Shown here one piece after another: positions 46,798 through 55,362 of a stretch of 64,000 nucleotides of DNA. Source of the stretch: Bacteroidales bacterium. Lineage in GTDB: Bacteria; Bacteroidota; Bacteroidia; Bacteroidales; UBA4417. The stretch is from assembly GCA_016707785.1 (NCBI GenBank), contig JADJGZ010000016.1, positions 62,001 through 126,000 of the forward strand. Direction: 5' to 3'. The stretch's first letter is position 1. Each line of letters starts with the position of its first letter. The notes below the pieces were generated by a model that saw nothing but the letters and a program-made list of their open reading frames with translations, was not told the origin of the DNA and did no database searches. The position numbers were made by a program, and so were the translations under genes.

Positions 46798-46998
46798 CTA
46801 CTGTTTACCTTTTTTCACTAGTAAGGCCAGGAAGAAGAAGATTCCCAATAATATGAAATTATAGGCCGGGTAGAAATAATTAGACCAGAAATGTCCCAGG
46901 AATCTATCTCCTGCAAGTACAGCAATAATTCCAAGTAACATAAGGATCATTCCAATAGCGCCGCTGGCCCAGGCCAACCATTTAAATAAATTTTTCAT
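46798..46998 (-). CDS. Small two-helix membrane protein
   Basis: A 66-residue protein with two clear membrane segments (about 8-28 and 45-60) separated by GDRFLGHFWSNYFYPAYN, and a basic tail VKKGKQ. This pattern is common in short Bacteroidota membrane proteins of unknown role. It stands alone on the minus strand in a gap between plus-strand secreted-protein genes. Confidence 0.6.
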   Translation of the reverse strand: MKNLFKWLAWASGAIGMILMLLGIIAVLAGDRFLGHFWSNYFYPAYNFILLGIFFFLALLVKKGKQ

Positions 46999-47120
46999 AA
47001 ATAAATTATTTGATAAGTAAAGATAAGGAAATGGGTTAAAAATTATTCATTCCGACCTGAAAAACAGATGCAGACACAGTCGATGAATATTCAATTGATG
47101 ATTCTATCAAAAGACTTTAT

Positions 47121-47128
47121 TACTTTTG
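47121..47128 (+). promoter_or_regulatory. Bacteroidota -7 box (TACTTTTG)
   Basis: An exact TAnnTTTG match 110 bases upstream of the ATG at 47238. It probably drives the two endonuclease I genes and perhaps the exonuclease gene behind them. Confidence 0.5.
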
Positions 47129-47237
47129 CAGATTGATCTGATTAACAGTATCAAAGACCCAACCCTTATACTTTACACATCTGCCAACCCGGAAGACTTC
47201 CCAAAACTTTAGTTCAGGCAGAAAGAACAACCAATTT

Positions 47238-48896
47238 ATGAAGCGATATTACTATTTACTGCTCTTTTTACTCGTCAGTCTGAGTGTGAAAAGCCAAATC
47301 CCAACCGGATATTACAATTCTGCAATAGGGCTCAGCGACACCGCCTTGAAGACGGCGTTGTATAATATCATTAAAAACCATACAATAGTAAGTTATGATG
47401 GGTTATGGACGGCCTATCAAACGACAGATAATGATGCCACCGGTCATGTTTGGGATATGTATTCCAATTGCACCTTTACCTTTGGAAGTGACCAATGCGG
47501 CAGCTATCAGGTGGAATGTGACTGCTACAACCGGGAGCACAGTTTCCCTCAAAGTTGGTTTAATAGTAGTTCACCTATGGTGAGTGACATGTTTCATGTT
47601 TATCCCACAGATGGTAAAGTTAATGGGATCCGCGATAACTATCCTTACGGCACAGTAGGTACAGCGACAATTACTACTGGAAATGGATCCAAAAGAGGCC
47701 CTTGCAATTATCCAGGTTATACGGGAATTGTATTTGAACCCATAGATCAATATAAAGGAGATTTTGCCAGGACCTACTTCTATATGGCTACAAGGTATGA
47801 AAACCTGATTGCTAACTGGCATTCCAATGATGCCAATGCTGAAGCCATTTTGTTGCCAAACTCTTATCCCGTATTTGAAACCTGGTTCTTGAATATGCTG
47901 GGTGAATGGCATATTGCCGATCCTGTGAGTCAGAAGGAAATTGACAGGAATAACGATATTTATACCAGTTTTCAGCACAACCGTAATCCATATATTGACC
48001 ATCCTGAATATGTATACCAGGTATGGGGAGTTGGAGCTAATCAACCCACACCAACGATCACGGGCCCTGCTTCCTTATGTAAAAACGCAACAGGTAACGT
48101 CTATACCACTGAATCGGGTCAGACAAACTACAGTTGGATCATTTCTGCAGGCGGAACGATCACTGCCGGGGGAGCGGGCAGCAATACAGTTACAGTTACA
48201 TGGAATACTGCTGGAGCACAAACCGTTTCAGTGAATTATACAAATACTGGAGGATATGCGGCTCCTTCACCTACAGTTTACAATGTAACTGTAAATGCTT
48301 TACCTGTTCCGGTAATATCCGGACCTTCATCAGTTACTGTAAATACTGCAGGATATGTTTACACAACCCAGGCAGCCATGACCAACTATGTGTGGACTTT
48401 GCCTGTTGGTGGAACAATCACATCCGGAGGTGGAAGTACAAATAGCAGTGCAACTGTAACCTGGACTCAAACCGGGAACTATGGCATATCAGTGAACTAC
48501 CAGAACAGCAACGGATGTACAGCTGCAGCTGCAACAATATATCCTGTGACTGTAAATCTTCAGGCAGAGCCCAGTGAGTATCCTGCTGATTTCTCAGCTT
48601 ACAATATCATTCTTCACTGGACTGATGCTTCTGGTATCAATGTGCCCGAAGCTTACCTAATCAGGATGAGCAGCGTGGGATTTGGCAATATACAAACCCC
48701 TGTAGATGGTACTCCTGTGCTAAATTCAGCCACAGACCTCAACGTACCCTATGGTGCGCAAAAAGCCTGGTTTTCGAACCTCACTCCCAATACTACCTAT
48801 TATTTCAAGATCTTTGGGTATTCAGGCAGTGGTGGTGGTATCAATTACAAGACTGATGGATTGATTCCGGAAGTTCAGCAATTAACTTCACCATAA
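47238..48896 (+). CDS. Secreted endonuclease I with PKD-like and FN3-like domains
   Basis: A 552-residue protein with a signal peptide (to about VKSQ). Residues 20-265 are an endonuclease I (EndA/NucM) domain: VWDMYSNC, CYNREHSFPQSWF with the catalytic His, DMFHVYPTDGKVN, GDFARTYFYMATRY, KEIDRNNDIY and FQHNRNPYIDHPEY. Two PKD-like repeats (from TITGPASLCKNATGNVY) and a FN3-like unit ending in NTTYYFKIFGYSGSGGGINYKT follow. It probably degrades extracellular DNA. No T9SS sorting domain was seen. The next gene starts 15 bases on and encodes a paralog. Confidence 0.9.
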   Translation: MKRYYYLLLFLLVSLSVKSQIPTGYYNSAIGLSDTALKTALYNIIKNHTIVSYDGLWTAYQTTDNDATGHVWDMYSNCTFTFGSDQCGSYQVECDCYNREHSFPQSWFNSSSPMVSDMFHVYPTDGKVNGIRDNYPYGTVGTATITTGNGSKRGPCNYPGYTGIVFEPIDQYKGDFARTYFYMATRYENLIANWHSNDANAEAILLPNSYPVFETWFLNMLGEWHIADPVSQKEIDRNNDIYTSFQHNRNPYIDHPEYVYQVWGVGANQPTPTITGPASLCKNATGNVYTTESGQTNYSWIISAGGTITAGGAGSNTVTVTWNTAGAQTVSVNYTNTGGYAAPSPTVYNVTVNALPVPVISGPSSVTVNTAGYVYTTQAAMTNYVWTLPVGGTITSGGGSTNSSATVTWTQTGNYGISVNYQNSNGCTAAAATIYPVTVNLQAEPSEYPADFSAYNIILHWTDASGINVPEAYLIRMSSVGFGNIQTPVDGTPVLNSATDLNVPYGAQKAWFSNLTPNTTYYFKIFGYSGSGGGINYKTDGLIPEVQQLTSP

Positions 48897-48910
48897 TTTC
48901 TGACAGTCCA

Positions 48911-50068
48911 ATGAAAAAGAGTATTTTCCTCCTACTGATAGCCCTGACATTTTACCAGGCTAAGGCAGTCATTCCACCTGGATACTATAATGCGGCTACC
49001 GGCCTGACAGGAACAGCCCTTCAGGCTGCTCTTTATAATATAATTGATAATCACACTGTACTCACCTATACTCCCGGGGTTTGGAATGCTTATTATACTA
49101 CTGATGATAAGCCCAATGGAACTGTTTGGGATATGTATTCTGACATTCCTGATGGGTCTCCCAATGGCAATCCACCATATGTATATCTGATGGGTTCTGA
49201 TCAATGCGGAACTGGTGGTGTAACAGCCGAAGGTCAATGTTACAGCCGGGAACATTCCTGGCCTAAGAGCTGGTTTGGAGGTGAAGTTTACCCCATGTAT
49301 TCCGATCTCTTCCTTTTGGTTCCAGCCGATCAATATGTTAATAATATGCGTTCCAATTATCCATATGGCGAAGTCAATATTCCAACAAATACCTCTCTGA
49401 ATGGGGGAAAACTAGGGCCCTGTGTATCACCTGGCTATTATTCCACTGTATTTGAACCACGGGATGAATATAAAGGTGATTTTGCAAGGATATATTTTTA
49501 TGTTTCAACCCGATACTTAGCAGAAGGTGCAAGCTGGCCAGGAAGTGCTGCTGCTGCCGGGTCCCAGCTTTTACCCTGGGCCCAGGATCTGATGATGCTC
49601 TGGGCTCAACAGGACCCTGTTTCACAGAAAGAGATTGACAGAAATGAAGCCATTTATTTAATTCAACATAACCGCAATCCTTTTGTAGATCATCCGGAAT
49701 ATGCCCAGGCCATTTGGGGCAGCAATACTGGCACCTCCCCGGAACCATCGAATTATCCTTCAAACTTTTCAGCCCATAATATCTTTCTTCAATGGACAGA
49801 TGCAACAGGACCGATCATTCCCGAAGGTTACCTGATGAGAATGAGCAGTCTTGGATTTAATGACATCCAGGATCCAATTGATGGGGTTCCTGTTATCAAT
49901 TCTCCAACTGAGAAAAATGTTGCCTATTCATTACAAGGTTGCTGGTTCATGGATTTAACGCCTGGAACTACTTACTTTTTCAAACTCTTTGCTTATACTG
50001 GTTCAGGCAGTAGCATCAACTATAAAACCGACAATGTTCCGCAATTTCAACAAACGACACAACCCTGA
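48911..50068 (+). CDS. Secreted endonuclease I with FN3-like domain
   Basis: A 385-residue paralog of the preceding DNase without the PKD-like repeats. It has a signal peptide (to about YQAKA), the endonuclease I core (VWDMYSDI, CYSREHSWPKSWF, DLFLLVPADQYVN, GDFARIYFYVSTRY, KEIDRNEAIY, IQHNRNPFVDHPEY) and one C-terminal FN3-like unit (EPSNYPSNFSAHNIFLQW...GTTYFFKLFAYTGSG). It should cleave extracellular nucleic acid. It is separated from the upstream DNase by 14 bases and from the exonuclease gene by 22, so the three probably share a transcript. Confidence 0.9.
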   Translation: MKKSIFLLLIALTFYQAKAVIPPGYYNAATGLTGTALQAALYNIIDNHTVLTYTPGVWNAYYTTDDKPNGTVWDMYSDIPDGSPNGNPPYVYLMGSDQCGTGGVTAEGQCYSREHSWPKSWFGGEVYPMYSDLFLLVPADQYVNNMRSNYPYGEVNIPTNTSLNGGKLGPCVSPGYYSTVFEPRDEYKGDFARIYFYVSTRYLAEGASWPGSAAAAGSQLLPWAQDLMMLWAQQDPVSQKEIDRNEAIYLIQHNRNPFVDHPEYAQAIWGSNTGTSPEPSNYPSNFSAHNIFLQWTDATGPIIPEGYLMRMSSLGFNDIQDPIDGVPVINSPTEKNVAYSLQGCWFMDLTPGTTYFFKLFAYTGSGSSINYKTDNVPQFQQTTQP

Positions 50069-50090
50069 GTTGTAAATATACTGCTGCGGG

Positions 50091-51437
50091 ATGTTCGCCA
50101 TAATCGATATTGAAACCACAGGGGGAAGTGCTGTTAATGAAAAAGTTACAGAAATAGCCATTTATATTCATGATGGTCAGAAGGTCATTGCGGAGTATTC
50201 CACGTTGGTGAATCCTGAAAAGAAAATCCCTCCCTTTATTACCAGGCTAACAGGCATTTCAGATGAAATGGTGCTGAATGCGCCAAAATTTTATGAAGTA
50301 GCCAAAAACATCATTGAAATTACAAAAGACTGCATTTTTGTCGCCCATAATGCAATCTTTGATTACAGTTTCATCAGGCATGAGTTTCTCAATCTGGGAT
50401 ATAAGTATTATCGTCCGACGCTCTGTACTGTGAAACTCTCGCGAAAATTACTTCCGGGTTTTACATCCTATTCTCTTGGCAACCTCTGTGAAAGTCTGGA
50501 TATCCGGATTGAAAACAGGCATCGGGCTGCCGGAGATGCTCTTGCCACAGTGAAAGTTTTTGAGAAACTACTCGAAGCCGATCCCACTCTGAATGGGGTG
50601 AATCCACAAATACTGAATCCATCTCTAAATAAATCCGTTTTTTCGAGGATCCCACATTCTCCGGGTGTATATTATTTCCACGATGATAGCGGGAAGATCA
50701 TTTATATCGGTAAGAGTAAAGATATACGTACCAGGATATTATCTCATTTCACAAATACACAGTCGCCTAAGACCTTTGAAATGACCGGCAGGATCGCTGA
50801 TATCAGTTTTGAAGAAACGGGTAGCGAACTTATTGCTTTGCTGTTGGAATCAGATGAAATCAAGAAACATCTTCCCTTATTCAACCGACTACAAAGGAGG
50901 ACACTCTATAAATACGGGTTGAACACCTATCTAAATCATGCAGGATATTTAAACCTCCAGGTAAGTAAGCTGACTCCTTCATCCAATCCCATAACGGTTT
51001 TCTTATCACTAAATGAAGCCAACAATACTTTGCACCAGTTGGTAACAAAATTCCAGCTTTGCCAGAAACTAAGCGGATTATATCAAAGTCAGGGGGCCTG
51101 TTTTCACCATTCTATCGGACAATGTAACGGAGCCTGTATTGGTGCTGAAAGTCCGGACGCTTACAATGTCAGGGTTAATGCTGCCCTGGCGTTCTATGAG
51201 CACCCCTGGAAGAATGTCCTGATTATTGATAATGGACGGAATGAGGATGAGAAATCTGCCATACTCATCGAAAACGGGAAATATACCGGATTTGGTTGGT
51301 TCGAGAAAAATGGATCTACCTATCAGAAGGACATAATTCTGGATTGCATTAAAAGGTACCAGGATAACAGGGATATTCAACAGATCATCCGACAATACAC
51401 CCGCACCCGAAGAGGATTAAAATTTATTAAATTTTAA
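50091..51437 (+). CDS. DnaQ-type exonuclease fused to a GIY-YIG nuclease domain
   Basis: A 448-residue cytoplasmic protein. Residues 1-165 are a DEDDh 3'-5' exonuclease: FAIIDIETTGG (Asp6, Glu8), FVAHNAIFDYSFI, and HRAAGDALAT as the His/Asp box. Residues about 190-270 are a UvrC-like GIY-YIG domain: PHSPGVYYFHDDSG, IYIGKSKDIRTR and a late Glu in ESDEI. The remainder has a Cys/His group (CFHHSIGQCNGACIG). The same fusion is known in polymerase-III-epsilon-like/Cho-like proteins of Bacteroidota and actinobacteria; a DNA-repair role is expected. It follows two exported DNases closely, although it is intracellular. Confidence 0.88.
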   Translation: MFAIIDIETTGGSAVNEKVTEIAIYIHDGQKVIAEYSTLVNPEKKIPPFITRLTGISDEMVLNAPKFYEVAKNIIEITKDCIFVAHNAIFDYSFIRHEFLNLGYKYYRPTLCTVKLSRKLLPGFTSYSLGNLCESLDIRIENRHRAAGDALATVKVFEKLLEADPTLNGVNPQILNPSLNKSVFSRIPHSPGVYYFHDDSGKIIYIGKSKDIRTRILSHFTNTQSPKTFEMTGRIADISFEETGSELIALLLESDEIKKHLPLFNRLQRRTLYKYGLNTYLNHAGYLNLQVSKLTPSSNPITVFLSLNEANNTLHQLVTKFQLCQKLSGLYQSQGACFHHSIGQCNGACIGAESPDAYNVRVNAALAFYEHPWKNVLIIDNGRNEDEKSAILIENGKYTGFGWFEKNGSTYQKDIILDCIKRYQDNRDIQQIIRQYTRTRRGLKFIKF

Positions 51438-52028
51438 AATTCAAATTTCTTACTACTCAAGGCTATATCATATGCCTCTCATTTTTACTTGATTACCGAA
51501 TAGCTATGACTCATTCCCTAATATAGACTTTTCAGATAAATTTCTTTGCCATTCTGGAAACAAAAATTCTAATATTGGGACAAAATCATAGAATGTTTCC
51601 TCTTTCCAAATGGGTAATATTATGACAAACAAATGAATACAATTCATGGCATAATATTGGTCATTATAGGCATCACAAAAGTGTTTATTTGCCCTGTTTC
51701 GGACAAAAAAGATCAAAACATACATAAGAAATTAATCTTGTTTTCTATAAATATCAGAATCTCAGGATTTAACTTGTAACCTATAACCAGAAACCCCATA
51801 TTGACAAGAACCGGGATTAGTAGTCCCGGTTTTTTGTTTTCCCAAATTGAACCATTTTGAGTGATTTTATCATTGAAGCGGGAGAAGTTTTCATAAAAAC
51901 CCTTTGCGATCTGGTTCACCAGGTAAGAGAATGCTGGTGAGATTAAACTTTTGACAAATTATCATGTTTTTTAACAAATATTCCGTTTAATTTATCTGTT
52001 TATTATTCCTGTTATGCTCCCTTCAACC
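51438..52028. other. 591-base region without a supported gene
   Basis: Minus-strand frames at 51504-51725 and 51713-51919 have poor composition and the second crosses the hairpin at 51809, so neither was accepted. The region contains a strong plus-strand terminator far from any upstream stop codon, which may mark an unannotated small RNA. The promoter of the next gene starts at 52029. Confidence 0.4.
51809..51840 (+). terminator. Orphan Rho-independent terminator
   Basis: AACCGGGA (51809-51816) pairs with TCCCGGTT (51824-51831) around a 7-base loop and is followed by TTTTTGTTTT. The nearest plus-strand stop codon is 370 bases upstream. Confidence 0.75.
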
Positions 52029-52036
52029 TACTTTTG
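52029..52036 (+). promoter_or_regulatory. Bacteroidota -7 box (TACTTTTG)
   Basis: An exact TAnnTTTG match 17 bases upstream of the ATG of the DUF4403 gene at 52053, giving a very short leader. Confidence 0.5.
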
Positions 52037-52052
52037 CATAAAATGAAAGGAA

Positions 52053-53450
52053 ATGAAATATTGTTTACATCTCTTGTCGTTCCTGATATTTATCAGTCTT
52101 TTTTCATCTTGCAAAAGTGCACTCTTGCCTGAAAAACCAATGGTATCCTATCAGGAATTCAAATATCAACCCGAGCCTTCCCTGATCAATGTTCCCATAG
52201 AAATGAAGATACCGGAACTGGAATTATTCCTGAATCGGCAGCTGACCGGGTTGATTTATGAAGACAACAGCCTGGACGATAATGGTGGCGATAACCTGAT
52301 GGTAAAAGCCTGGAAAAAAGACGCCATAAAGCTCTCTTTCGACAAAGGGCAGTTTATTTACACGGTACCATTAAAATTATGGATCAAGGCGGGGTGGAAG
52401 ATAGAGAAATTTGGAATTTCACTTTCAGATTACAAAGAGGTGAATGCAGAGATTTCCCTTGATTTTCATACCGGGGTAGGTGTCAACAAAGACTGGACGA
52501 TCAATACAAAGACTGTTTCTGATGGATATCGCTGGATCAGCAAACCTGTATTGAAGCTAGGCCCCATTGATTTGCCCATAACCTTTATTGCTGACCTTAT
52601 CATTAAGTATAATATGGAGACTATTAGCACTGCCATTGATGAGGGAATGAAGTCAAGCCTCGATCTTAAAACAAACGTTCAGCAAGCCTGGATTGATATT
52701 CAGAAACCCATGCTCCTGGATAAAGACTATAAGCTTTGGCTCAAAGTAACCCCTAAATCAATTTCAGCAGCCCCTATAACCGGCAGCAAAGGGTTTATCC
52801 GCCATACTTCTTCCATTCAGGCAGTAGCTGAGTGCTTTACAGGAAAAGAGCCGTCATATAATGTTAATAAGACATTACCTGACCTAACCCCTGTTTCGAA
52901 GTTAAGCGACAACTTTATTATCAACCTGACTTCTTATATAGGATATGAATATATTGATTCCATTTCAAAAGCACTATTGGTCAACACTACCTATACCGTA
53001 GGTAAGAAAAACCTTACTATCACCGGGGTTAATGTTTATTCGGGAGAAGATAAACTCATAGTTGAGACAGATGTTACAGGAAGCATTAAAGGCAAGCTTT
53101 ATTTTGCCGGCAAACCGGTATACAGGGCGGCTGATTCATCTATAATTCTTTCGAACCTGGATTTCCATCTGAAAACCAGGAATGTATTGCTTAAGTCAGC
53201 AACATGGCTTGCTAATGGCGGGATTGAAAGAATTCTTGAAAAGAAGATGGTATACCCGGTGGGAGGAGATTTAAGGAACACCTATGATTTATTAGAAGAA
53301 AACCTTAAACATTATGAACTGGCAGAAGGCTTTTATCTGGGAGGGCAATTACTTAAAATGGAGGTTATGCAGCCTGTGTTAAGTAAGCAGGCAATCATTG
53401 CTCCTGTAGTGATTGAAGGCAAAGTTCATGTTGGATTACAAAATAATTAA
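52053..53450 (+). CDS. DUF4403-family lipoprotein
   Basis: A 465-residue protein with a lipoprotein signal (cysteine in SLFSSCKSA). The body is beta-rich with repeated amphipathic strands and fits DUF4403: INVPIEMKIPELELFLNRQL near the start, GVNKDWTINTKT, QQAWIDIQKPMLLDKDYKLWLKV in the middle, and NLDFHLKTRNVLLKSATWL before the end. Function unknown. The fold may bind lipids like tubular SMP/BPI-type proteins (inference). It is transcribed from its own promoter. A short gene follows after 69 bases. Confidence 0.82.
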   Translation: MKYCLHLLSFLIFISLFSSCKSALLPEKPMVSYQEFKYQPEPSLINVPIEMKIPELELFLNRQLTGLIYEDNSLDDNGGDNLMVKAWKKDAIKLSFDKGQFIYTVPLKLWIKAGWKIEKFGISLSDYKEVNAEISLDFHTGVGVNKDWTINTKTVSDGYRWISKPVLKLGPIDLPITFIADLIIKYNMETISTAIDEGMKSSLDLKTNVQQAWIDIQKPMLLDKDYKLWLKVTPKSISAAPITGSKGFIRHTSSIQAVAECFTGKEPSYNVNKTLPDLTPVSKLSDNFIINLTSYIGYEYIDSISKALLVNTTYTVGKKNLTITGVNVYSGEDKLIVETDVTGSIKGKLYFAGKPVYRAADSSIILSNLDFHLKTRNVLLKSATWLANGGIERILEKKMVYPVGGDLRNTYDLLEENLKHYELAEGFYLGGQLLKMEVMQPVLSKQAIIAPVVIEGKVHVGLQNN

Positions 53451-53519
53451 GAAATTTTTCAAAATAAATATTACAAAATGGTCCTGGGGCAATAAACTAG
53501 AAAGCAAATATCCCAAACC

Positions 53520-53900
53520 ATGAAACAAGTTGACTATCTATCAGGAGACCGTTATCCGGAAGGCGTTTGTAACCTTGTACAAGGAAAGAAAATTTCTTTC
53601 TCTTTATTTCAGAAAGCCATAAAGGTAAATGCCGATCTGCGTCAGCAGATTAAAGACATTGTTGACCTAGGATTATGTGAATACGCATTCCGGGTAAACT
53701 CAGAGATTATTAAAGCTGCAAAAGAGCGGGCTGAACTTCAGACAACTGAAATCATGATGAAGTTCCTTAAAGGAGCCGGGAATTACCAATTTATGAAACA
53801 TCTCATCCACAGGAACCGTGTTATCAGGTTATTGGCTCAAAAAGAGATTATGGAGCAGGATGAATTTGTGAATAAGGTTAAAAAACTGAAAGTGGTTTAG
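53520..53900 (+). CDS. Hypothetical helical protein
   Basis: A 126-residue soluble protein, mostly helical and basic, with no signal peptide or membrane segment. It begins MKQVDYLSGDRYPEGVCNLV. The middle (ADLRQQIKDIVDLGLCEYAFRVNSEI) and end (NKVKKLKVV) have no recognised family marks. It has its own terminator at 53927. It may be co-transcribed with the DUF4403 gene. Confidence 0.5.
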   Translation: MKQVDYLSGDRYPEGVCNLVQGKKISFSLFQKAIKVNADLRQQIKDIVDLGLCEYAFRVNSEIIKAAKERAELQTTEIMMKFLKGAGNYQFMKHLIHRNRVIRLLAQKEIMEQDEFVNKVKKLKVV

Positions 53901-53926
53901 TAATAGTTATATCATAGACTTTTGAT

Positions 53927-53954
53927 TAGCCTCTTTTTTAGGAGGCTTTTTTTA
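53927..53954 (+). terminator. Rho-independent terminator
   Basis: AGCCTC and GAGGCT pair around TTTTTTAG and are followed by a run of seven T. It separates the plus-strand gene ending at 53900 from the convergent minus-strand run. Confidence 0.7.
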
Positions 53955-53963
53955 TGCATGACA

Positions 53964-54632
53964 CTAAAGCATAATTGAATACCCGACAACGATAATAAAA
54001 TCATTCTCCCTTTCATCCTGAAACTTTGATTGAATCATATAAGCAGCATCAATAGTGTGCTTTTTTAGAATTTGAACTTCCACACCTCCTCCAAACCTTA
54101 TTTTGTCAATTAGTAAATCTGATCCAGGGTTGAGAGCTGTGAAGCCTTCGGAAAACAGGTAAGGGGACCAGTTCTTGTCAAGATCAAGCTTAATTTGAGC
54201 TTTGGTCCTGGAGTACCATTCTGGTGTAGCATTTTCCCTGGTATTAACAGGCACAAATTCTGTCTGAATTCGCTCCCTGACTTGCAGAACAATTGGTTTT
54301 AGTTTAATACGGCCGCTTAAATCGGCATAAAACCTTGATTTTCGTTCATAACTGTCATCAAGTCTTCTATCAAAAGTATGCCTGTAATGAATGGATAATT
54401 TCAAGGGTTTACTGATTCTATAATCAACTCCCAGGTCAGTAAACACAGTACTTGCTTCGGTAATGTTCTCCATGATTCTTACTTCCTGTGACAATTGAAT
54501 GGCAAAGGTTTCTGAAAGGTTTTTCTGTGCAGTACCGGAGACCCATAGTCCGGCATCATTCACCTGGGCATATCCATTGACAGATGCCAGGATTAATACA
54601 AGCAGGATAAAGGGGAGGAGCGTTTTACTCAT
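53964..54632 (-). CDS. DUF2490-like outer-membrane protein
   Basis: A 222-residue protein starting at ATG 54632 (an upstream in-frame ATG at 54656 overlaps the neighbour more). It has a signal peptide (to about VNGYAQ) and alternating beta strands, as in small barrels of the DUF2490 type: AGLWVSGTAQKNLS, FAIQLSQEVRIME, GVDYRISKPLKLSIHYRHTF, LVLQVRERIQTEF-like strands and WSPYLFSEGF, ending DFIIVVGYSIML with a terminal aromatic/hydrophobic strand. It is the last gene of the CotH-VTC run and overlaps the DUF4956 gene by 8 bases. Confidence 0.72.
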   Translation of the reverse strand: MSKTLLPFILLVLILASVNGYAQVNDAGLWVSGTAQKNLSETFAIQLSQEVRIMENITEASTVFTDLGVDYRISKPLKLSIHYRHTFDRRLDDSYERKSRFYADLSGRIKLKPIVLQVRERIQTEFVPVNTRENATPEWYSRTKAQIKLDLDKNWSPYLFSEGFTALNPGSDLLIDKIRFGGGVEVQILKKHTIDAAYMIQSKFQDERENDFIIVVGYSIML

Positions 54633-55362
54633 AATAATAGATTCGGATAGAGGCAATATCCTTCAGATAGTCCAGTTTGGTTACTGAAATACGATGAATA
54701 TTCAGCCCGGTGCGAAACCTCAGTTCTTCCATGAGTTGCGCATGGTGTTCCGGTTTTACAAGATCAATTTTCTCAAACTGTATATTTTTGCTTTGTTCTC
54801 TTCGAAGCAGCAGCTTGGTGTCCATGATAACTGTGACCAGGAAGATGATTCCACAAATGATTCCCAGTTCATCATATTCAAGCTGAATACCTGACAGCAA
54901 TCCAAGCGCTATAAAGATGAAGAGGTAAGTCATATCTTTCATTCCAATTCCGGCAGTCCGGTATCGAAGCATGGAAAACACGGCAAACAAACCGAATGCC
55001 GCCCCCATGGATATTTTGACCTTATTCAGCACAAAGGTTAAAAGGAATATTATAATGTTAAAGAGAATAAAAGTGAAGATGGTATCCATTTTCCTGTAAT
55101 TGGGATAATAGACCACCAATATGATCAGTAAGACAGCAGCAACATCAATTCCAAGAGTTATAAAGAAGCGGGAGTTGATTTCAATAATGTCCTTATCTTT
55201 TTTCTTTGCTTCGGCTTTAGCATCCTTGCTATCTGTTTCTTCTGCCAGGATTTCTGATTCAATAGCTGAAAGCGACTGTCCAAAAGAGGGTGTTGCAAAC
55301 AATAACATGATCAGAAACAGTAACTTGGCGCTATTCCTGGTTATTTGATAATTTCTTAACAT
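54625..55362 (-). CDS. DUF4956 membrane protein
   Basis: A 245-residue protein. The first 30 residues look like a signal or anchor helix (LLFLIMLLFATPSFG). A charged linker (EETDSKDAKAEAKKKDKD) leads to about four membrane helices (from about 70 to 165). The core carries AAFGLFAVFSMLRYRTAGIGMKDMTYLFI, the strongly conserved DUF4956 stretch, and a cytoplasmic tail with LRFRTGLNIHRISVTKLDY. The family typically sits beside VTC-domain proteins, as here, and may be a membrane partner for polymer synthesis or export. It overlaps VTC by 32 bases and DUF2490 by 8. Confidence 0.85.
   Translation of the reverse strand: MLRNYQITRNSAKLLFLIMLLFATPSFGQSLSAIESEILAEETDSKDAKAEAKKKDKDIIEINSRFFITLGIDVAAVLLIILVVYYPNYRKMDTIFTFILFNIIIFLLTFVLNKVKISMGAAFGLFAVFSMLRYRTAGIGMKDMTYLFIFIALGLLSGIQLEYDELGIICGIIFLVTVIMDTKLLLRREQSKNIQFEKIDLVKPEHHAQLMEELRFRTGLNIHRISVTKLDYLKDIASIRIYYYE

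Noticed and set aside
51504..51919. Two overlapping minus-strand frames
   Set aside because: Their sequence looks non-coding and one runs through the terminator hairpin at 51809.
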